Source: Patescibacteria group bacterium | GTDB lineage: Bacteria > Patescibacteriota > Patescibacteriia > 2-12-FULL-60-25 | Length of the DNA stretch: 7,888 nt | Assembly (NCBI GenBank): GCA_018817245.1 | Contig: JAHIUG010000126.1 | Span: forward strand, 1 to 7,888 | Direction: 5' to 3' | Position numbers and translations under genes: made by a program | Shown here: positions 3,677 to 7,888 of the stretch, piece after piece | Position numbering within the stretch: position 1 is the first letter of the stretch | How the letters are laid out: every line of letters begins with the position of its first letter | Notes under the pieces: generated by a model | Told to the model about the DNA's origin: nothing | Databases searched by the model: none | The model's input: the letters and a program-made list of their open reading frames with translations, nothing else

Positions 3677-6322
3677 TAACAACGCTGCCATAACACGATC
3701 GCGATCCCATATTCCATTATAACTTAAAGAAGCCGCATCTTCCTCAGAGCCACCTCTCGACCAACTGACCTTCCAGCCATTTGGAATTTTCAAAGTGGAC
3801 GTAACCTCTCGCGTGGTTTTACCTGATTGACTGGTAAGTAACAATGTATAAGCACTGCGATCCATTGAATCGTTTTCTGTTTCCGGTGAAACCTCCAGCT
3901 GACTGTAAATATCACTGAGACCAAACGGAAGTTTATATTGGAAAACGACTTCTTGTGTTTTTCCCGGATCAAGCTGAAGCCATCCACCGAATACGGCTCT
4001 GTCCGATTCCTCGCTAATATCAGCGCCACTGACGTGCTTGTACATTGAGTCCTCTGTGGCTACCAGACTCTCATCTTGTTTATAAAATTCTTCCGGATAT
4101 TTAAATAAATTAGCTGGAGGTGGATTAAAGCCGTTCGCCTTTATCAATTTGCTGCCCAACGGCACATACACGCGAACATACGAAACATTGCGCACACCAC
4201 TGAACATCTCACCCTTTATGCCGTTATGAGTACGAGTCAATTTTATCTGATCTATAATACTGCCATCCAACTGAACTTCGGCTAGGTGCTCTACTGTTTC
4301 AGAGATCACACCGTCTGTTTTTTGTCCGGCAATATTACTTTCAATAATGGCAAGCGCGTCTCCGGTTGTCGGTTTAATTCGCCCATTCCAACCGTATCTT
4401 TCTACTTCCGCCTCTTCTTCAGGATCGACGAGCGCCACCTGAACATCTTTGGTGTCTAAGCTTTCCGAGATTAGCGACACGATCTTGAGCCAGTCTTCTT
4501 TGTCAAAATGCTTCATTCTCTCCATAAGCGCTTCAGACAAATCACCGATAAACTTCTTTGGAGTGTTGGCGTCTTTGTCATATTCAATCTCAACCGCCTT
4601 TTGCGTTTCAATTAAAAAGTTGGATTGATCTATAACCTTTCCGTACTCCGGCATATTGATTGGACCGGTTACACCCAAAACCTTTTCCATAAACGAAGCG
4701 TTAACGGCAATGACGCCATTCACCGTAGGCTGACCTGACTTACTCCAAAACCATCGAACTTTTTCCGCTGTGGTTGGAAAATCCGCAAACCAATTTGCAT
4801 CCTGAAACTGCCAAAGCGGATTTATCAAATGCAAAGGTTTCGGTGAAGCAACATTCTCAATCAGCTGGCCTTTTAAATCATAACTACCGCCGGGTGGTAC
4901 ATACAATTTTGTGATCTTTCCTCTATCAAGTGTTATCTCTGCGACTGAACCGATAAAACCGCCTGATGGACGTAGTTCAGTCTGATTCTGAAATAACAAT
5001 AGATATGTACGCGGATGTTCCTTTCCGATTAAAGCCGTTAAAAAATCTGCCAGCCCGGCAAACTCGCGAACTGATTGAATTGCCATGTCTAAATTTCCAG
5101 CTAAAACGATAAATTGCTCACGCTTATCTTCTGGCAAAGTATCAATATCAACGCTGGCGGCGGCCCGTCCGGCATCAGAAAGAAGCGGTAAAACTCCACG
5201 CGCATAAGCGGCCATCACATCCAACCGCTCATCCAGTCTCCTGTCCGGCTCATCAAATATTTTTTCAAAACCAAGAGCGAATAAACGGGCTGCCTCGCTC
5301 GTCTTATCTCCCACTTCCAACAAAGCTTTAGCTGAACGATATTGGTCTGGTACGAACGATGCTAATCCAATAGCCAAAGCGCTGGACTGATTTAAAATCG
5401 CATCAGCTTCCCTAAAACGAGTCGACGCTCTTTGTAATGAATCAAGCGATAGATCAGCGCCCTCAGAACCTTGTGCTGACATTAATTCTTCAATTGCAGC
5501 TTGCCCGGATTGTTCAGCCGCCTGCTTAACTCCCCAGACAGAGCGATACAACATCACCGCATTGGCAGGAAGAGTAATTACCAGTAGAAGTCCCACAAAA
5601 CCCCCTAACAATTTAATACGAGATAGCCGAGGCACTTCAATTACTGCGACGGAATCACGCAGCTCGTCGGCAGCATGACTCGTGCTTCTTGCCATACGTT
5701 TTTCCATCATCTCCAAACGCTGAAACACGCTGGTCACGTCGTATGCTAAAACTCGAACAAATCTAACCATGTTACTTACTGGTCCTTTCAATATCGAACG
5801 TCTAACGTTAAAAGTGGACGGTGTAAACTGCTCAGCAAATAAATGCGGATTATAGCCATCCAAAACCAGATCCTGCGTTATCATTCCATAGATACCGGAA
5901 CTCTGAACATTAAACTCCGGTAAGTATTCGTTAATCAACGATGGATACACAAAATCACGTTCCTCTAAATAAGCGCCTGACTCTACCGGAACTCCGCGCA
6001 ATGACAAAACATAAGCACTTTGTCGACTCTGCTTTTGCGCTATGTTCACGGGAAGTGAATCACCACCGCTAAAACCCAGACATTGCGAAGCAAGGGTTTC
6101 GATCAAGCCCATGTCTAATTCCGCGATTTGATCCGAAACTGCAAAACTTTCTGTTTCAATAAATGTTTGTGGCACTGCTCTAGTGTCCATTCTGCTGTGC
6201 TTAACTCTTTGCGCGCGACGACTAATACCATGGGGCGTTGCCATGGTTAATCCATCCTGTTCTAAAACTCCAACAAGTTGATCTTCTAACTCCCTATCCA
6301 ATTGTTTCCTCCTTTTAAGCAT
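3662..6322 (-). CDS. Large membrane protein with DUF4012-type extracytoplasmic domain (886 aa; 879 aa if the TTG start is used)
   Basis: Residues 1-235 are hydrophilic, presumably cytoplasmic, and match no family I know. One transmembrane helix lies at about 236-258 (after PRLSRIK). Residues 260-430 look helical. The DUF4012 core follows at about 437-600: RTYLLLFQNQTELRPSGGFIGS (441-462) is its hallmark, followed by a strand-rich region with DLKG and PLWQFQDANWFADFP, and later NIAGQKTD (663-670), also typical. Residues 700-886 are beta-rich. DUF4012 proteins are common in Patescibacteria and Actinobacteria, often beside polysaccharide genes; no enzymatic activity is established to my knowledge. 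Two starts compete: ATG 6320-6322 has no SD, while TTG 6299-6301 has AGGAGG 6 bases upstream, inside the longer frame. It lies between a GT4 glycosyltransferase and a DUF11-like surface protein, so a role in surface glycan assembly or display is inferred. Confidence 0.85.
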   Translation of the reverse strand: MLKRRKQLDRELEDQLVGVLEQDGLTMATPHGISRRAQRVKHSRMDTRAVPQTFIETESFAVSDQIAELDMGLIETLASQCLGFSGGDSLPVNIAQKQSRQSAYVLSLRGVPVESGAYLEERDFVYPSLINEYLPEFNVQSSGIYGMITQDLVLDGYNPHLFAEQFTPSTFNVRRSILKGPVSNMVRFVRVLAYDVTSVFQRLEMMEKRMARSTSHAADELRDSVAVIEVPRLSRIKLLGGFVGLLLVITLPANAVMLYRSVWGVKQAAEQSGQAAIEELMSAQGSEGADLSLDSLQRASTRFREADAILNQSSALAIGLASFVPDQYRSAKALLEVGDKTSEAARLFALGFEKIFDEPDRRLDERLDVMAAYARGVLPLLSDAGRAAASVDIDTLPEDKREQFIVLAGNLDMAIQSVREFAGLADFLTALIGKEHPRTYLLLFQNQTELRPSGGFIGSVAEITLDRGKITKLYVPPGGSYDLKGQLIENVASPKPLHLINPLWQFQDANWFADFPTTAEKVRWFWSKSGQPTVNGVIAVNASFMEKVLGVTGPINMPEYGKVIDQSNFLIETQKAVEIEYDKDANTPKKFIGDLSEALMERMKHFDKEDWLKIVSLISESLDTKDVQVALVDPEEEAEVERYGWNGRIKPTTGDALAIIESNIAGQKTDGVISETVEHLAEVQLDGSIIDQIKLTRTHNGIKGEMFSGVRNVSYVRVYVPLGSKLIKANGFNPPPANLFKYPEEFYKQDESLVATEDSMYKHVSGADISEESDRAVFGGWLQLDPGKTQEVVFQYKLPFGLSDIYSQLEVSPETENDSMDRSAYTLLLTSQSGKTTREVTSTLKIPNGWKVSWSRGGSEEDAASLSYNGIWDRDRVMAALLTREH
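6308..6313 (-). promoter_or_regulatory. Shine-Dalgarno site favouring a TTG start for the DUF4012 gene
   Basis: AGGAGG on the minus strand lies within codons 4-5 of the 886-aa reading and exactly 6 bases before an in-frame TTG (6299-6301). This is better spacing than anything in front of the ATG at 6320-6322. It may instead be only the Arg-Arg codons AGG AGG. Confidence 0.5.
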
Positions 6323-6327
6323 GATTG

Positions 6328-6386
6328 TGGTTTACGAATTAACGAATCACGTTACGAATTTTACGTATGGGTTAACGAATTACGAA
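6328..6386. repeat. Interspersed TTCGTA repeats before the DUF4012 gene
   Basis: The plus strand carries five ACGAA and one ACGTA at 6334, 6342, 6354, 6363, 6375 and 6382, mostly within TTAACGAAT or TTACGAAT, at spacings of 7 to 12 bases. On the minus strand this reads as repeated AATTCGTTAA/AATTCGTAA immediately upstream of the gene. The proximal end (6328-6342) is shared with the leader at 3566-3580. Confidence 0.75.
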
Positions 6387-6392
6387 CTCACT

Positions 6393-6451
6393 ACTGTATT
6401 TACCACTGTATTCACCACCGAATTTACAACCGTATACCCACTGCATACCTT
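6393..6451. repeat. Degenerate 12-bp tandem repeat, five units
   Basis: Units ACTGTATTTACC (6393-6404), ACTGTATTCACC (6405-6416), ACCGAATTTACA (6417-6428), ACCGTATACCC (6429-6439, one base short) and ACTGCATACCTT (6440-6451). The array ends 4 bases beyond the glycosyltransferase stop (6456-6458). The second unit contains GTATTCA, the core of the 7-bp repeat upstream of the same gene. Confidence 0.8.
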
Positions 6452-6455
6452 CAAA

Positions 6456-7568
6456 TTATTCCGCCATTTCATAGGCTTGCAATGTCTTTTTTGCAGTCCG
6501 GATCCAATCATGACGAGCGTACAATTCTGGCAGTGCTTGTTGTGCCTGATTTTTTGCAGCCTGCGGATCGGCCAGCACTCTCTCAATGGCTCTAATCATA
6601 TCAGTTTTGGAGCCGGATTTAAAGAAAAAAGCAGCGTCCTCTCCCAAGACTTCAGGCAAAGCCGTGGCATCAGAGCTTATTACCGGACAACCGGCTTGCA
6701 GGGCTTCTAAAGTGGGCAGTCCAAAACCTTCAAAACGAGAAGGAAATACAAAAGCCTGCGCCTCATTATATAGCTTTTGAAGATCATCGTCTTTCACAAA
6801 ACCGAGAAATTCAACTCTTGGTAATTTACGTTTCTGAACCTCGCTTTTTAGTCTTTCCATAAACACATCTTCTTCTCCGGCAATCTTCAATCGCAATTCA
6901 GGATTTTGCATTTCAATTTCTTCCCAAGCGTCGATCAAAAGATCCAGTCCCTTGTGCGGATAGGCTGAACCAACATATAAAAGATATTTGGATGGCGGCG
7001 GCTGATTTGCAAAATTTTTATAAAAAATATTCCTCCTGCCCATACCCTCTCCGGTCACCACAATTTTATCCGCAACATTCGGATATAAAGTTTTCAAATC
7101 CTGAGAAACAAAAAAAGTTGGTACCAATATTTTCTTCGCATGCCTAATAGCCGCATCCACAGTCGCCCTATACCCCATACGTTTGAGTATTGTGACAATT
7201 GGGTTTCGCGTAGATATTCGAGCGCTTGTAACTTCATGTCGTAAAAGCAAATCATGAATAGTTACGACAAGAGGACCATTATAAGTAATCGGAACATTCC
7301 AGTGAGGAACATGCACAACATCGGCTTTTAACGAGCGGAGAACACTCGGCATTTTTAGCTGTTCCTTTATCCCGTACCAGTGAACATCCGCAACCCTGGT
7401 TTCAACTGATGGATACGAAGAGAACGGATGAATGGCTGAACGCGTCACCAATACGTAGCGATTATTTGGTGCCACTTCTAACATAGCGCGAATCAACTCC
7501 TCAACATAACGACCAATACCCCGCGTTGCCTTGGGCGTCATCATTCGCGCATCAATTCCAATTCGCAT
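6456..7568 (-). CDS. GT4-family glycosyltransferase (370 aa)
   Basis: Starts ATG 7566-7568, ends TAA. This is a complete GT-B retaining glycosyltransferase of normal length. The N-terminal acceptor domain opens MRIGIDARMM and has the glycine turn RGIGRYVEEL (16-25). The C-terminal donor domain begins YLLYVGSAYPHKGLDLLIDA (195-214), continues VEFLGFVKDDDLQKLY and has the family signature FEGFGLPTLE (279-288), whose E280 and E288 make the E-x7-E motif that contacts the nucleotide sugar. GCPVISSDATALPEV (293-307) follows. GT4 enzymes use UDP- or GDP-sugars; resemblance to O-antigen-type mannosyltransferases is only an impression. There is no membrane helix, so it probably acts at the inner face of the membrane. 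The start matches the family N-terminus although no SD precedes it. It is the first gene of the cluster, directly downstream of a 7-bp repeat. Confidence 0.92.
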   Translation of the reverse strand: MRIGIDARMMTPKATRGIGRYVEELIRAMLEVAPNNRYVLVTRSAIHPFSSYPSVETRVADVHWYGIKEQLKMPSVLRSLKADVVHVPHWNVPITYNGPLVVTIHDLLLRHEVTSARISTRNPIVTILKRMGYRATVDAAIRHAKKILVPTFFVSQDLKTLYPNVADKIVVTGEGMGRRNIFYKNFANQPPPSKYLLYVGSAYPHKGLDLLIDAWEEIEMQNPELRLKIAGEEDVFMERLKSEVQKRKLPRVEFLGFVKDDDLQKLYNEAQAFVFPSRFEGFGLPTLEALQAGCPVISSDATALPEVLGEDAAFFFKSGSKTDMIRAIERVLADPQAAKNQAQQALPELYARHDWIRTAKKTLQAYEMAE

Positions 7569-7569
7569 A

Positions 7570-7709
7570 AGCAGTATTCAGTATATGGTATTCAGTATTC
7601 AGTATTCAGTATTCAGTATTCAGTATTCAGTATTCAGTATTCAGTATTCAGTATTCAGTATTCAGTATACTCAATACTCTATACTGTATACCGTATACTA
7701 TCCGCTGTA
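7570..7709. repeat. 7-bp tandem repeat (TTCAGTA) in the glycosyltransferase leader
   Basis: Eleven exact contiguous copies of TTCAGTA occupy 7591-7667, with another exact copy at 7577-7583. The 7-base register continues through degenerate units on both sides: AGCAGTA (7570) and TATGGTA (7584) on the left; TACTCAA, TACTCTA, TACTGTA, TACCGTA, TACTATC and CGCTGTA (7668-7709) on the right. That makes about 20 units over 140 bases. It begins 1 base before the ATG of the glycosyltransferase. The uniform core with worn edges suggests recent expansion by slippage. Confidence 0.95.
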
Positions 7710-7737
7710 CTTTATGTGTTTCTACTCGCCTTGGCAA
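7709..7737 (-). promoter_or_regulatory. Candidate promoter of the surface gene cluster
   Basis: On the minus strand TTGCCA (7732-7737, 5 of 6) and TAAAGT (7709-7714, 4 of 6) are 17 bases apart. Transcription starting near 7702 would place the whole 7-bp repeat in the 5' leader of the glycosyltransferase mRNA. The -35 lies in a small CTTG-G-CAAG palindrome (7729-7737). Confidence 0.45.
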
Positions 7738-7798
7738 GCCGCGTATGTGTGTATTCAACTCATGGATGCACCATTTAAAATCCGAAAACAACAAAATA

Positions 7799-7844
7799 AA
7801 AAACCCACCAATAATTGCCGATAGGAGCTTTTTGGTGGGTTTTT
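7799..7844. terminator. Rho-independent terminator near the right edge
   Basis: AAAAACCCACCA (7799-7810) pairs with TGGTGGGTTTTT (7833-7844) over 12 bp, with a 22-base intervening loop. A-rich and T-rich flanks favour either direction; the minus direction has the longer U-tract (TTTTTTATTTTG). It probably ends a gene lying to the right of the window and isolates the surface cluster from it. I see no gene in 7738-7888. Confidence 0.75.
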
Positions 7845-7888
7845 GGATATTTGATTCGAACTCTTAATTAATTGCGATTGGATAATAA

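Noticed and set aside
3790..4029. Minus-strand open frame of 79 codons
   Set aside because: It lies wholly within the DUF4012 gene in another frame and resembles no protein.
6321..6710. Plus-strand open frame of 129 codons with TTVFTTVFTT repeats
   Set aside because: The repetitive peptide comes from the 12-bp DNA repeat, and the rest is antisense to the glycosyltransferase.
7570..7709. CRISPR array
   Set aside because: The units are 7 bases with no spacers between them, far too short for CRISPR repeats, and no cas gene is nearby.
7531..7824. Plus-strand open frame of 97 codons rich in SIQY/SVF repeats
   Set aside because: It is a translation of the 7-bp DNA repeat, which is free of stops in this frame. 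It has no SD and overlaps the N-terminus of the glycosyltransferase on the other strand.
7845..7888. 3' end of a minus-strand gene entering from the right
   Set aside because: The terminator at 7799-7844 makes a gene to the right plausible, but the 44 bases available contain no peptide I can recognise and more than one frame is possible.

Overview
The window looks like chromosomal DNA of a Candidate Phyla Radiation (Patescibacteria) bacterium, probably from a metagenome. This is inferred from gene content: a large single-pass protein with a DUF4012-type core, next to a membrane-anchored protein of DUF11-like beta-sandwich repeats and a GT4 glycosyltransferase. TGA is used as a stop in several genes, so the recoded Gracilibacteria/SR1 lineages are unlikely.

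Left part (1-1430). The 3' end of an RNase III gene enters on the + strand and meets, at a bidirectional terminator, two tiny overlapping minus-strand genes for small membrane proteins (66 and 38 aa). Next comes a two-gene minus-strand operon for unrecognised soluble proteins (125 and 76 aa), with a consensus -35 box, strong Shine-Dalgarno (SD) sites and its own terminator. Its promoter is back to back with the promoter of a + strand tRNA-Arg(TCG) gene at 1431-1507.

Right part (1508-7888). A three-gene minus-strand cluster reads, in transcription order, GT4 glycosyltransferase (7568-6456), DUF4012-type membrane protein (6322 or 6301 to 3662), and membrane-anchored DUF11-like protein (3563-1605). 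It meets the tRNA terminator head-on. The likely shared role is making or assembling a cell-surface glycan or surface protein layer; the exact product cannot be read from the sequence.

The most unusual feature is the DNA between the cluster genes. Each gap, and the leader before the first gene, holds short periodic repeats with a different unit length: 7 bp in the leader, 12 bp after the glycosyltransferase, 8 bp after the DUF4012 gene (running into its last codons) and 4 bp over the stop of the last gene. The two internal gaps also share a layout: a periodic block downstream of the stop, then a TTCGTA-rich stretch ending with nearly the same 15-base sequence just before the next ATG. No CRISPR array, insertion sequence, prophage or recognisable defence system is present.
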